From Mycolicibacterium neoaurum VKM Ac-1815D (lineage in GTDB: Bacteria; Actinomycetota; Actinomycetes; Mycobacteriales; Mycobacteriaceae): a stretch of 64,000 bases of DNA. Both the position numbers and the translations under genes were made by a program. Below, piece by piece: positions 50,515-58,414 of this stretch. The stretch lies in the NCBI RefSeq assembly GCF_000317305.3, contig NC_023036.2:4340001-4404000 (forward strand), in the 5' to 3' direction. Below the pieces are notes generated by a model. That model was given only the letters and a program-made list of their open reading frames with translations. It did not search any database and was not told where the DNA came from. How positions within the stretch are numbered: position 1 is the stretch's first letter; every line of letters starts with the position of its first letter.

Positions 50515-51582
50515 TCAAGCGGTTAAGTACGCCCGCAACGTCTCGGTGGTCGCGGTGATCGCGGTGATGTCGACATGTTCGTCGACCTTGTGCGCCAGGT
50601 TCGGGTCGCCCGGCCCGTAGTTCACCGCGGCGATGCCCAGCGCGGCGAAGCGGGACACATCGGTCCAGCCGTACTTGGCGCGCACCTGTCCCCCGGCCGC
50701 GGCGACCAGTGCCGCCGCAGCGGGGTTGGCCAGTCCGGGCAGCGCGCCGGCGGCCGCGTCGGTGGTCTCGCAGGTCACGTCGAGGCCCGCGAGCACCTCG
50801 TGCACGTGCGCCACCGCCTGCTCGACGCTGCGGTCGGGCGCGAAGCGGAAGTTGATGGTCACCGACGCCGCGTCGGGGATGACATTGCCCGCGATACCGC
50901 CGTCGATCCGCACAGCCGACAACCCTTCGCGGTACACGCAGCCATCGATGTCCACGCTGCGGGCCTGATACCGGGAAAGCCTGTCGAGCACGGCGCCGAG
51001 TTTGTGGATGGCGTTGTCGCCCAGCCATGATCGTGCCGAGTGCGCTCGGGTTCCGGCGGCCGTGGCCACGACGCGGATGGTTCCCTGGCAGCCCGCCTCG
51101 ATGAAACCGCCGGAGGGCTCCCCAAGGATCGCCACATCGGCGGCCAGCCAGGCGGGTAGGTCGCGTTCGATGCGGCCCAGTCCGTTGGCACTCGACTCGA
51201 TCTCCTCGCAGTCGTACATGACCAGGGTCAGATCATGGGCGGGCTCGGCGATGGTGGCGGCGAGGTGCAGGAACACCGCGTCCCCGGATTTCATGTCCGA
51301 GGTGCCGCAGCCGTACATCAGGTCACCGTCGCGACGGCTTGGCACATTGTCGGCCGCGGGCACGGTGTCGGTGTGCCCGGCCAGCAGCACCCGGGAGCTG
51401 CGGCCCAGGTTCGTGCGCGCCAACACCGCGTTGCCGGAGCGGATGACCTCGAAGTGCGGGGCCTGCGCCCGGAGTGCGGACTCGATCTCGTCGGCGATGC
51501 GCTGCTCGTGACGCGACTCGCTGGGGATGTCCACCAGGGCGGCGGTCAGTGTGATCGGGTCGGCGCGCAGGTCTAGCCCCAT
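50515..51582 (-). CDS. dapE: Succinyl-diaminopimelate desuccinylase
   Basis: Zinc peptidase-like enzyme cleaving N-succinyl-LL-2,6-diaminopimelate to LL-DAP in the lysine/peptidoglycan branch. 355 aa (Rv1202: 354). M20 metal ligands: GHTDTVP (His), MYGCGTSDMKSGDAVF (bridging Asp), MYDCEEIES (Glu pair), and the C-terminal VNYGPGDPNLAHKVDEHV (His). ATG 51582 is chosen because a TACGGT -10 box lies 8 nt upstream and family homology starts here; the longer frame lies over dapD. Divergent from dapD with only 34 bp between start codons. Downstream is the ABC-F leader peptide. Confidence 0.95.
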   Translation of the reverse strand: MGLDLRADPITLTAALVDIPSESRHEQRIADEIESALRAQAPHFEVIRSGNAVLARTNLGRSSRVLLAGHTDTVPAADNVPSRRDGDLMYGCGTSDMKSGDAVFLHLAATIAEPAHDLTLVMYDCEEIESSANGLGRIERDLPAWLAADVAILGEPSGGFIEAGCQGTIRVVATAAGTRAHSARSWLGDNAIHKLGAVLDRLSRYQARSVDIDGCVYREGLSAVRIDGGIAGNVIPDAASVTINFRFAPDRSVEQAVAHVHEVLAGLDVTCETTDAAAGALPGLANPAAAALVAAAGGQVRAKYGWTDVSRFAALGIAAVNYGPGDPNLAHKVDEHVDITAITATTETLRAYLTA

Positions 51583-51590
51583 GACGGTCA

Positions 51591-51608
51591 ACCGTAGTCC
51601 AGTAACGT
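51591..51608. promoter_or_regulatory. Back-to-back -10 boxes of the divergent dapE and dapD genes
   Basis: dapE: TACGGT on the minus strand (51596-51591), 8 nt before ATG 51582. dapD: TAACGT on the plus strand (51603-51608), 8 nt before GTG 51617. Only 6 bp separate the boxes, so each gene's expected -35 region would fall at or inside the other gene's start. The two promoters should exclude each other. Confidence 0.55.
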
Positions 51609-51616
51609 AGGGCGAC

Positions 51617-52561
51617 GTGACTGCCGCATCTGGCGTCGGCCTGGCCACCATCGCCGCCGACGGAACCGTACTGGACACCTGGTTTCCCGCCCCCGAGCTG
51701 ACCGGCGACGGCAGCACCGGCACCGTGCGACTGTCGGTGGCCGAGTTGCCCGAGTCCCTCGGCGCACTGACCGGCCCGGATGCCGATCGCGATGTCGAGG
51801 TCGTGGCGGTGCGCACCAGCATCGCCGATCTGGACGACAAGCCCGTCGACACCTATGACGCCTACCTGCGGCTGCACCTGCTCAGCCACCGGCTGACCAA
51901 GCCGCACGAGGCCAACCTCGACGGCATCTTCGGACTGCTGGCCAATGTGGTCTGGACCAACTTCGGCCCGGCCGCGGTCGAGGGCTTCGAACTGGTGCGC
52001 GCCAAGCTGCGAAACCGCGGCGCGGTCGCGGTCTACGGGGTCGACAAGTTCCCGCGGATGGTCGACTACGTGCTGCCCGCGGGGGTGCGCATCGCCGATG
52101 CCGACCGCGTCCGTCTGGGGGCGCACCTGGCCCCCGGCACCACCGTGATGCACGAGGGCTTCGTCAACTTCAACGCGGGCACGCTGGGCAACTCGATGGT
52201 CGAGGGACGTATCTCCGCCGGTGTGGTCGTCGACGACGGTTCCGATGTCGGCGGCGGCGCGTCCATCATGGGCACGCTGTCCGGCGGCGGCAAAGAGGTC
52301 ATCTCGATCGGCAAGCGCTGCCTGCTGGGCGCCAATGCCGGTGTGGGCATCTCGCTGGGCGACGATTGCGTCGTCGAGGCCGGGCTGTATGTCACCGGCG
52401 GCACCAAGGTCACCACCGGTGACGGCCAGACCATCAAGGCCAAGGAGCTGTCCGGGTCGAACAACCTGCTGTTCCGCCGCAACTCGGTGTCCGGCGCGGT
52501 GGAGGTCGTCAAGCGCGACGGCACCGGCATCACGCTGAACGAGGCGCTGCACGCCAACTGA
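51617..52561 (+). CDS. dapD: Tetrahydrodipicolinate N-succinyltransferase
   Basis: 314 aa (Rv1201c: 317). Adds succinyl from succinyl-CoA to tetrahydrodipicolinate, the committing step of the succinylase DAP pathway. N-terminal alpha/beta domain followed by a left-handed parallel beta-helix: RIADADRVRLGAHLAPGTTVM, HEGFVNFNAGTLGNSMVEGR, GGGASIMGTLSGGG and GCLLGANAGVGISLGDDC as landmarks. The segment RKNLAVRV-like of the E. coli enzyme is absent, as usual in the actinobacterial group. Starts at GTG 51617. With dapE (divergent) and dapC (60871-61980) it makes three of the pathway's genes in this window. Ends at a palindromic repeat. Confidence 0.95.
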   Translation: MTAASGVGLATIAADGTVLDTWFPAPELTGDGSTGTVRLSVAELPESLGALTGPDADRDVEVVAVRTSIADLDDKPVDTYDAYLRLHLLSHRLTKPHEANLDGIFGLLANVVWTNFGPAAVEGFELVRAKLRNRGAVAVYGVDKFPRMVDYVLPAGVRIADADRVRLGAHLAPGTTVMHEGFVNFNAGTLGNSMVEGRISAGVVVDDGSDVGGGASIMGTLSGGGKEVISIGKRCLLGANAGVGISLGDDCVVEAGLYVTGGTKVTTGDGQTIKAKELSGSNNLLFRRNSVSGAVEVVKRDGTGITLNEALHAN

Positions 52562-52625
52562 TCGTCGCGACCGGATTTCTCCCGCGAGCTGGGGGCACCT
52601 CCCGCTTGCGGGGGAACGTAAACCC

Positions 52626-52684
52626 GCGAGCAGACGTAAAACTGTCGATTTCGCGCTGAAAGCAGCAGTTCTACGTCTGCTCGC
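52626..52684. repeat. Palindrome, GCGAGCAGACG family, between dapD and the VOC gene
   Basis: Left arm GCGAGCAGACGTAAAACTG (52626-52644), right arm CAGTTCTACGTCTGCTCGC (52666-52684): 18 of 19 positions complementary, loop 21 nt. A second CCCGCGAG lies upstream (52581-52588), as in the other upstream copy. It lies between convergent genes and probably terminates both. Confidence 0.85.
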
Positions 52685-52690
52685 CGGGGA

Positions 52691-53029
52691 TCAGAGGATG
52701 CAGAACTCGTTGCCCTCCGGGTCGGCCAGCACGACCCAGCTCTGCTCGCCCTGACCGATGTCGACATGGGTGGCGCCCAGCGCGAGCACCCGGGCCACCT
52801 CGGCGGCCTGATCGTCGGGCCGGAAGTCCAGATGGATGCGATTCTTGACCACCTTGTCGTCGTCGACGGCAAGGAACAGCCACTTCGGGCCCTGGCCGGG
52901 TGTCGGGGTCAGCACCACATCGCCGTCGGCGTCGGTGTGTGTGGGCCAGTCCAGCACCCGTGACCACCACTGGCCGAGCGCCTCCGGGTCATGGGCGTCG
53001 ATGCAGATCTCGTCAAACGTCAAAGACAT
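52691..53029 (-). CDS. VOC-superfamily (glyoxalase-like) protein
   Basis: 112 aa single-module glyoxalase/bleomycin-resistance fold: EICIDAHDPEALGQWWSRVLDW, WLFLAVDDDK, KNRIHLDFRPDDQAAEVARVLALGATHVDIG and WVVLADPEGNEFCIL. Possible metal ligands are His 68 region (IHLDF) and Glu in EGNEFCIL. Family matches the Glyoxalase_6-type. Substrate unknown. No signal peptide. Start ATG 53029 lies at the end of a 77-bp tandem repeat that copies the start region. Not expected at this place in M. tuberculosis. Confidence 0.8.
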   Translation of the reverse strand: MSLTFDEICIDAHDPEALGQWWSRVLDWPTHTDADGDVVLTPTPGQGPKWLFLAVDDDKVVKNRIHLDFRPDDQAAEVARVLALGATHVDIGQGEQSWVVLADPEGNEFCIL

Positions 53030-53183
53030 CGGTCGACTCCCGCGTTCGCTCCGATCCTCGCTCGTCCCTCGCTGCGATCCTCACTCACGCCCGTCTCCCG
53101 CGACATCGGTCGACTCCCGCGTTCGCTCTGGTCCTCGCTCGTCCCTCGCTGCGATCCTCACTCACGCCCGTCTCCCGCGACAT
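53020..53183 (-). other. Overlapping mini-ORFs in the 77-bp array upstream of the VOC gene
   Basis: Two short frames begin at the repeated ATGs: 53183 (32 codons, MSRETGVSEDRSEGRARTR as head, stop at 53085) and 53106 (28 codons, stop at 53020). Each overlaps the next start, and the second overlaps the VOC ATG by 10 bp. They are probably by-products of the repeat but could carry ribosomes from fadD36 to the VOC start. Confidence 0.4.
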
Positions 53184-53200
53184 TCGGTCGACTCTCGGGT
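53026..53200. repeat. 77-bp tandem repeat, two full copies and a partial third
   Basis: Copies at 53026-53102 and 53103-53179 match at 75 of 77 positions; a diverged partial copy starts at 53180. On the minus strand every copy contains GGGAG-TCGACCG-ATGTC, that is, a ribosome-binding site and an ATG. The array lies between fadD36 and the VOC gene, both on this strand. Confidence 0.9.
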
Positions 53201-54600
53201 CACTTGGCCAGCTCCTTCTTGAGCACCTTGCCCATCGCATTGCGCGGCAGACTCTCGACGATGCGCACCTCACGCGGCCGCTTGTGCACCGAAAGCTGTT
53301 CGGCCACAAAGTCGATCACCTGCTGCGGCTCGACATCCCCGACGACGAAGGCGACGATGCGCTGTCCCAGATCCGCATCGGGCAGCCCGACGACCGCCAC
53401 CTCGTCGATGCCGGGATACCCGAGCAAGACGGTCTCGATCTCACCGGCACCGATCCGGTATCCACCGGACTTGATCAGATCCACCGACTCGCGGCCGACG
53501 ATGCGATGCATGCCATCGGCATCGATCACCGCGACGTCACCGGTACGAAACCAACCCTCGGGATCGAAGGCCTCGGCGGTGGCATCCTCGCGGTTGAGAT
53601 AGCCCGTGAACACGGTGGGACCCTTGAGCTGCAGGTGCCCGATCGTCTCGCCGTCGTGCGGCACGAGCGCACCGTCCTCGTCGACAAGGCGGGTCTGCAC
53701 CCCGTCCAGCGGCAGCCCGACCCATCCGGGACGCCGCTCACCGTCGGCCCTGGTGCTCAGCGTGATCAGCGATTCGGTGCTGCCATACCGCTCGACGGGC
53801 GCATGCCCGGTCAGCCGGACCAACTCCTCGAACACCGGCACCGGAAGGGCCGCGCTGCCGGACACCAGCAGCCGCGCCCCTGCCAGTGCGCGCGCGGCCC
53901 GCTCGTCGGCGGCGATCCGCGACCACACCGTGGGCACCCCGAAGTACAGCGAACCGCGCGCCTCGGCGTAACCGGCCGGTGACGGTTTCCCCGTGTGCAC
54001 GAACCGGTTTCCGATCCGCAGCGAGCCCAGCAGACCCAAGACCAGACCGTGCACGTGAAACAGCGGCAGCCCGTGCACCAGGGTGTCCTCGGCTGTCCAC
54101 TGCCAGGCCTGCACGAGTCCGTCGATATCGGCGGCGATGGCCTGCCTGCTGATCTTCACGCCCTTGGGCAGCCCGGTGGTTCCCGACGTATACATGATGA
54201 TCGCCGTCGACTGCGGCGCAGGCTCGGCGTAGCGATGCCAGGACCGCGCGTGCATGCGCACCGGAATATGGGGCAGGCCTTCGGTTTCGGCGGGCAGCTC
54301 ACCGAGCCAGGCCTGCGCACCCGAATCGGACAGCAAATGCGCGCGTTCGGTGGCACCGACGTCGGGCGGCACCGGGACGAACGGCACACCCGCGATGAGA
54401 CACCCGACGACAGCCAGCACCGTGGTGGCCGTCGGGGTGGCCAGGATGGCGACCCGCTGTGCTCGCGCGACCCGTTCGGCGACGGAGGTTCCCGCGCCCA
54501 CCAGGTCGCTGCGGCTCAGGCTCACACCATCGATGCGCACGGCGTCGGCAAGGTCGTGCCCGGCGGCGACCGCGGCCGGGTCCAACGAGGTCAGCAACAC
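53200..54600 (-). CDS. fadD36: Fatty acid-CoA ligase FadD36
   Basis: 466 aa (Rv1193: 473) acyl-CoA synthetase of the ANL superfamily, probably malonyl/methylmalonyl or short/medium-chain type; substrate not readable. P-loop IIMYTSGTTGLPKGVKIS, VPTVWSRIAAD, PVERYGSTESL, WFRTGDVAVIDADGMHRIVGRESVDLIKSGGYRI in landmark pieces (RTGDVAV, VGRESVDLIKSGGYRI) and the C-terminal Lys in RNAMGKVLKKEL. GTG 54600 is the start, with a -10 box TAACCT 7 nt upstream. Divergent from the Nudix gene, with only 23 bp between start codons. Confidence 0.93.
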   Translation of the reverse strand: MLLTSLDPAAVAAGHDLADAVRIDGVSLSRSDLVGAGTSVAERVARAQRVAILATPTATTVLAVVGCLIAGVPFVPVPPDVGATERAHLLSDSGAQAWLGELPAETEGLPHIPVRMHARSWHRYAEPAPQSTAIIMYTSGTTGLPKGVKISRQAIAADIDGLVQAWQWTAEDTLVHGLPLFHVHGLVLGLLGSLRIGNRFVHTGKPSPAGYAEARGSLYFGVPTVWSRIAADERAARALAGARLLVSGSAALPVPVFEELVRLTGHAPVERYGSTESLITLSTRADGERRPGWVGLPLDGVQTRLVDEDGALVPHDGETIGHLQLKGPTVFTGYLNREDATAEAFDPEGWFRTGDVAVIDADGMHRIVGRESVDLIKSGGYRIGAGEIETVLLGYPGIDEVAVVGLPDADLGQRIVAFVVGDVEPQQVIDFVAEQLSVHKRPREVRIVESLPRNAMGKVLKKELAK

Positions 54601-54607
54601 CCATGCG

Positions 54608-54617
54608 AGGTTACTCT
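54608..54617. promoter_or_regulatory. Overlapping -10 boxes of divergent fadD36 and Nudix genes
   Basis: fadD36: TAACCT on the minus strand (54613-54608), 7 nt before GTG 54600. Nudix: TACTCT on the plus strand (54612-54617), 6 nt before ATG 54624. The two boxes share two base pairs (54612-54613). RNA polymerase can melt this site for only one gene at a time. Confidence 0.55.
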
Positions 54618-54623
54618 TGGGCC

Positions 54624-55163
54624 ATGGCCCGCATCGAACGACTGTCCAGTCGTGAGGTATACCGCAACAACTGGATGACGGTGCGCGAGGATGCCATCCG
54701 CAGGCCCGACGGCAGCGAGGGCATCTATGGCGTCATCGACAAGCCCACGTACGCACTCGTGATCGCCCGCGACTCGGACCGGTTCCACCTGGTAGAGCAG
54801 TATCGATATCCGATCGGGTTGCGGCGCTGGGAATTCCCGCAAGGGACCGCACCGGATCTGGCCGACCTGGAACCCGAGGAACTGGCCGCTCGCGAGTTGC
54901 GAGAGGAGACCGGGCTGCGGGCCGAATCCCTGGTGCGGCTGGGCATGCTGGACGTGGCCCCCGGGATGAGCAGCCAACGCGGCTGGGTCTTCTTGGCCAC
55001 CGGATTGCACGAAGGCGCTCATGAGCGTGAGCACGAAGAGCAGGACATGCGCAGCGAGTGGTTCACGGCCGCCCAGATCGAGGAGATGATCCGCGGCGGC
55101 GCGATCACCGACGCGCAGACCATTGCGGCATGGGCCATGGTCCTGCTGTCCGAACGGAATTGA
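54624..55163 (+). CDS. Nudix hydrolase (ADP-ribose pyrophosphatase-like)
   Basis: 179 aa. The Nudix helix is clear: EELAARELREETGL, with the expected REL-x-EE-x-GL spacing; the preceding GTAPDLADLEPEE puts some extra residues between the conserved Gly and first Glu. The fold context YGVIDKPTYALVIARDSDRFHLVEQYRYP and LGMLDVAPGMSSQRGWVFLATGL is typical of ADP-sugar hydrolases (NudF/ADPRase type). Length from ATG 54624 is usual for the group; the longer frame upstream overlaps fadD36. A canonical terminator follows at 55203. It likely removes ADP-ribose or a similar nucleotide diphosphate. Confidence 0.88.
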   Translation: MARIERLSSREVYRNNWMTVREDAIRRPDGSEGIYGVIDKPTYALVIARDSDRFHLVEQYRYPIGLRRWEFPQGTAPDLADLEPEELAARELREETGLRAESLVRLGMLDVAPGMSSQRGWVFLATGLHEGAHEREHEEQDMRSEWFTAAQIEEMIRGGAITDAQTIAAWAMVLLSERN

Positions 55164-55202
55164 CACCGGAATTGCGTCACAATGTGGTCTCTAATTGACG
55201 CA

Positions 55203-55226
55203 GCGGATATGACGATCCGCATTTTT
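55203..55226 (+). terminator. Intrinsic terminator after the Nudix gene
   Basis: Stem GCGGAT / ATCCGC (55203-55208, 55215-55220), 6-nt loop, then ATTTTTG. This is a canonical hairpin plus U-tract and the only one with a clear U-run in the window. The 121-bp gap (55164-55284) is visibly AT-richer than its surroundings. Confidence 0.75.
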
Positions 55227-55284
55227 GTCAGAATCCGCAGTTACGGTTGGACAGAGCTGATTCCACGACTGAAATGGGAAAGGG

Positions 55285-55779
55285 ATGTTGGTCCGTCGAC
55301 TGTGCGCCGCGCTTGCCGCCCTGATGGTGGCCGGCCTCTTTCCCGCACCCTCGGCCGGCGCTGCAGCCCAGTGGTGGAACGGTCGCTATCAGGTCGTGAG
55401 CTACGCGTCGCAGAAGAACGGCACCAGCGTCGCGGCGCGCCAGCCGGAGGGTGACCTGACGGCGCTCTACACATTCGCCACCGCCTGCGGCACCGCCTGT
55501 GTGGCGACCGTCGTGGACGGGCCGGCACCGTCGAATCCCACCATCCCGCAACCGCAGCGCTACACCTGGAGCGCAGGCAAGTGGACCTTCAGCTACAACT
55601 GGCAGTGGGAGTGCTTCCGCGGTGAGGGGTTACCGCGGTTATACAGCCCCGCACAGTCGTGGGTCACCTACACACCGCAGCCCGACGGTTCATTGCAGGG
55701 CAGTTGGTACACCGACATCCTCAGTGGCCCGTGCCGCGGTAACGTGCTGATTCCGGCCGCGGCATTCCCCGCGCCCTGA
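55285..55779 (+). CDS. Secreted protein, mycobacterial Rv2253-like family
   Basis: 164 aa. The signal peptide LVRRLCAALAALMVAGLFPAP ends around AGAAAQ; the mature part begins QWWNGRYQVVSYASQKNGTSVAARQPEG in the style of a mycobacterial secreted family including Rv2253. Four cysteines (ACGTAC, WECF, GPCRG) may form two disulfides. Rich in Trp/Tyr (YTWSAGKWTFSYNWQWECF is a landmark piece), which suggests a small beta-sandwich. Start ATG 55285 has GGGAAAGGG upstream. Function unknown. Confidence 0.72.
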   Translation: MLVRRLCAALAALMVAGLFPAPSAGAAAQWWNGRYQVVSYASQKNGTSVAARQPEGDLTALYTFATACGTACVATVVDGPAPSNPTIPQPQRYTWSAGKWTFSYNWQWECFRGEGLPRLYSPAQSWVTYTPQPDGSLQGSWYTDILSGPCRGNVLIPAAAFPAP

Positions 55780-55791
55780 CACCGCTGACGA

Positions 55792-56739
55792 TCAGTCCCG
55801 CAATGCGCGCAGGAAGAACATGAGGTTGGCGGGTCGTTCGGCAAGGCGACGCACGAAGTAGCCGTACCACTGCGAGCCGAAGGGCACGTACACCCGAACC
55901 CGTCCGCCGCCGCCTGCAAGCCGGCGCTGCTCATCGTCGCGGATGCCGTAGAGCATCTGATACTCGAAATCATCGTTGCCACGGCCGTATTCGGCCGCCA
56001 GACCGGGCACCCTCTCGATGATCGCCGGATCGTGAGAGGCGACCATCGGATAGCCGGGTCCCTTCATCAGGATCCGCAGGCACCGCAGATAGGACTCGGT
56101 GACCTCCCCGGCATCGCGATGGGCCACCGAGGCCGGTTCGTCATAAGCGCCTTTGCACAGCCGGATCCGAGAATCCGCCAGATCGGCGCAATCGGCCGGG
56201 GTGCGTTTCAGATAGGCCTGCAGCACCGTGCCCACCCACCCGAAGTCGGCCCGGAGATCGCGCACGATCGTCAGTGTCGAGTCGGTGGTGGTGTGCTCCT
56301 CGGCATCGACGGTCACCCATACCCCGGCCGCGGCGGCCCGCTCGCAGATGACCCTGGCATTCTCCAGCGCCACCTTCTCACCGTCGCGTTCGAGGGCCTG
56401 TCCGAGGGCGGACAGTTTCAGCGATATCTCCAACGGCCTTATCGCCGAGGCGGTCTCGGCGCGGGCGTGCAGCGCATCCAGGAGGCCGAGATAGGCCCGC
56501 ACGGTGGCCTGGGCGGTCGCGATATCGTCGACATCCTCACCGAGATGGTCGATGGACACCATCCGGCCGGAATCCCGGAGGTCTGCCACCGATGCCATGG
56601 CGTCCTGCACGGTGTCACCGGGCACGAATCGGTGCACCACCGCACGGGTGATCGGTAATCGTTGCGCGGTGCGGCGTAGACCGTCGCGCCGGCCGGCGGC
56701 CAGGATCGCCGGGCGCGCCACCCGGGTGAACACACTCAT
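55792..56739 (-). CDS. pruB: Proline dehydrogenase
   Basis: 315 aa monofunctional FAD enzyme oxidising L-proline to delta1-pyrroline-5-carboxylate, feeding electrons to the respiratory chain. Landmarks of the PutA-type barrel: ISLKLSALGQ, VTVDAEEHTTTDSTL, LQAYLKRTPADCADL, RLCKGAYDEP, ASHDPAIIE, YQMLYGIRDDEQRRLAGGG and the C-terminal YVPFGSQWYGYFVRRLAERPANL. ATG 56739 follows GGGAG by 7 nt; GTG 56742 is possible. It overlaps the pruA stop, so both are coupled. Rv1188 is 329 aa. Confidence 0.95.
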   Translation of the reverse strand: MSVFTRVARPAILAAGRRDGLRRTAQRLPITRAVVHRFVPGDTVQDAMASVADLRDSGRMVSIDHLGEDVDDIATAQATVRAYLGLLDALHARAETASAIRPLEISLKLSALGQALERDGEKVALENARVICERAAAAGVWVTVDAEEHTTTDSTLTIVRDLRADFGWVGTVLQAYLKRTPADCADLADSRIRLCKGAYDEPASVAHRDAGEVTESYLRCLRILMKGPGYPMVASHDPAIIERVPGLAAEYGRGNDDFEYQMLYGIRDDEQRRLAGGGGRVRVYVPFGSQWYGYFVRRLAERPANLMFFLRALRD

Positions 56740-58379
56740 CACAGGTCTCCCATGTGCGGATACTCATGCCGGGTGGGTGGCACGAACGTCTCCTTGATGG
56801 ATCGCGGTGACGTCCAGCGCTGCAGATTCAGTGGGGATCCGGCCTTGTCGTTGGTGCCCGAGGCGCGCCCGCCACCGAACGGTTGCTGGCCGACCACCGC
56901 ACCGGTGGGTTTGTCGTTGACGTAGAAGTTGCCCGCCGTATGCCGCAGGCGATCCTGGGCGGTGACGATGGCGGTGCGGTCATCGGCGATCACCGCGCCG
57001 GTCAACGCGTACGGCGCGGTCTGATCCACCACGGTCAGGATGCGGTCGAACTCCCCATCGGGATAGATGTGGACGGCAAGAATCGGTCCGAAGTACTCCG
57101 TGGCGAACGACTCGTCGCTGGGGTCGTCGGCCAGCAGCACCGTCGGCCGCACGAAATACCCTTCGCTGTCGTCATATTCGCCGCCGACGGCGATGGTCAG
57201 CCCGGGTGTGCTCTTGGCCCGCTGCAGGGCGCGGGTGTTCTTGGCGTAGGCGCGGGCATCGATCAGCGCGCCGCCATAGTTGCTCAGATCGGTGACATCG
57301 CCGTAGCGCAGCGCCTCGGTGGCCGACAGCAGGTCATCGCCCATCTGCTGCCAGACCGACCGCGGCACATACGCCCTCGATGCCGCCGAGCATTTCTGGC
57401 CCTGATAATCGAAGGCGCCCCGGATCAGCGCGGTGCGAAGCACATCCGGCCGGGCGCTGGAATGGGCCAGCACGAAATCCTTGCCGCCGGTCTCGCCCAC
57501 CAGGCGCGGATAGCTGCGGTAGCGCTCGACGTGCGTGCCGACCTGCCGCCACAGGTGTCGAAACGTCGCCGTGGATCCGGTGAAGTGGATGCCTGCCAGC
57601 CGCGGGTCGGCCAGCACCACCTCCGATACGGCCTGCCCGTCACCGGTGAGCAGGTTGATCACGCCGGGCGGCAGTCCCGCTGCCTCCAGCAGCTGCATGG
57701 TGAGGTATGCCGAGAACGTCTGGGTGGGTGCGGGTTTCCAAATCACCGTGTTACCCATGAGAGCGGGCGCGGTGGGTAGGTTGGCCGCGATGGCGGTGAA
57801 GTTGAATGGGGTGATCGCGTAGACGAAACCCTCCAGCGGCCGGTGATCGGTACGGTTCCACACTCCGGGACCGCTCACGGGTTGCTGGGCAAGGATCTCC
57901 CGCGCGAACGCCACGTTGAACCGCCAGAAGTCGACGAGTTCGCAGGGCGCGTCGATCTCGGCCTGATACGCCGTCTTGGACTGGCCCAGCATGGTTGCCG
58001 CCGCGATCTTCTCCCGCCACGGTCCGGCCAGCAGGTCGGCCGCCCGCAGGAACACCGCCGCCCGTTCCTCGAAGGGTAGGTGCGCCCACTGCGCCTTTGC
58101 ATCTTCGGCGGCCTCGATGGCAGCCTGCGCCTCGGCGTGCCCGGCGTTGGTCATGGTGCCCAACCGCGCGCGGTGTCGATGCGGCTGCACCACATCGATG
58201 GACTCGCCGCCGCCCATCCGATGGACACCGGCGATCACGTGGGGCAGGTCGATCGCGTTGCCGGACAGTTCGTTCAGCGCTGCGGTCAGCCGGGTGCGTT
58301 CGGGGGAACCGGGTGCGTACTCGTGCACGGGCTCGTTGGTGGGTGCGGGCACCTGCGCGATGCCGGTGATGGCGTTCAT
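56739..58379 (-). CDS. pruA: Delta1-pyrroline-5-carboxylate dehydrogenase
   Basis: 546 aa (Rv1187: 543). Aldehyde dehydrogenase-superfamily enzyme converting glutamate semialdehyde to glutamate, the second step of proline catabolism. Signatures: FNFTAIAANLPTAP, NTVIWKPAPTQTFSAYL, IHFTGSTATFRHLWRQVG, catalytic Glu in VGETGGKDFVL, catalytic Cys in GAFDYQGQKCSAASRAYV, and FGPILAVHIYP. Start ATG 58379: homology begins with MNAITGIAQVPAP; the frame extends far upstream but overlaps the divergent PucR gene. Also called rocA. A palindrome in the promoter gap suggests regulation. Confidence 0.96.
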   Translation of the reverse strand: MNAITGIAQVPAPTNEPVHEYAPGSPERTRLTAALNELSGNAIDLPHVIAGVHRMGGGESIDVVQPHRHRARLGTMTNAGHAEAQAAIEAAEDAKAQWAHLPFEERAAVFLRAADLLAGPWREKIAAATMLGQSKTAYQAEIDAPCELVDFWRFNVAFAREILAQQPVSGPGVWNRTDHRPLEGFVYAITPFNFTAIAANLPTAPALMGNTVIWKPAPTQTFSAYLTMQLLEAAGLPPGVINLLTGDGQAVSEVVLADPRLAGIHFTGSTATFRHLWRQVGTHVERYRSYPRLVGETGGKDFVLAHSSARPDVLRTALIRGAFDYQGQKCSAASRAYVPRSVWQQMGDDLLSATEALRYGDVTDLSNYGGALIDARAYAKNTRALQRAKSTPGLTIAVGGEYDDSEGYFVRPTVLLADDPSDESFATEYFGPILAVHIYPDGEFDRILTVVDQTAPYALTGAVIADDRTAIVTAQDRLRHTAGNFYVNDKPTGAVVGQQPFGGGRASGTNDKAGSPLNLQRWTSPRSIKETFVPPTRHEYPHMGDL

Positions 58380-58414
58380 GACCCTCAGGATGACGTGGCG
58401 AGGTACGGAATCTT

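Noticed and set aside
53026..53200. Possible insertion sequence remnant
   Set aside because: No transposase fragment or terminal inverted repeats; the 77-bp units carry SD-ATG elements and simply repeat.
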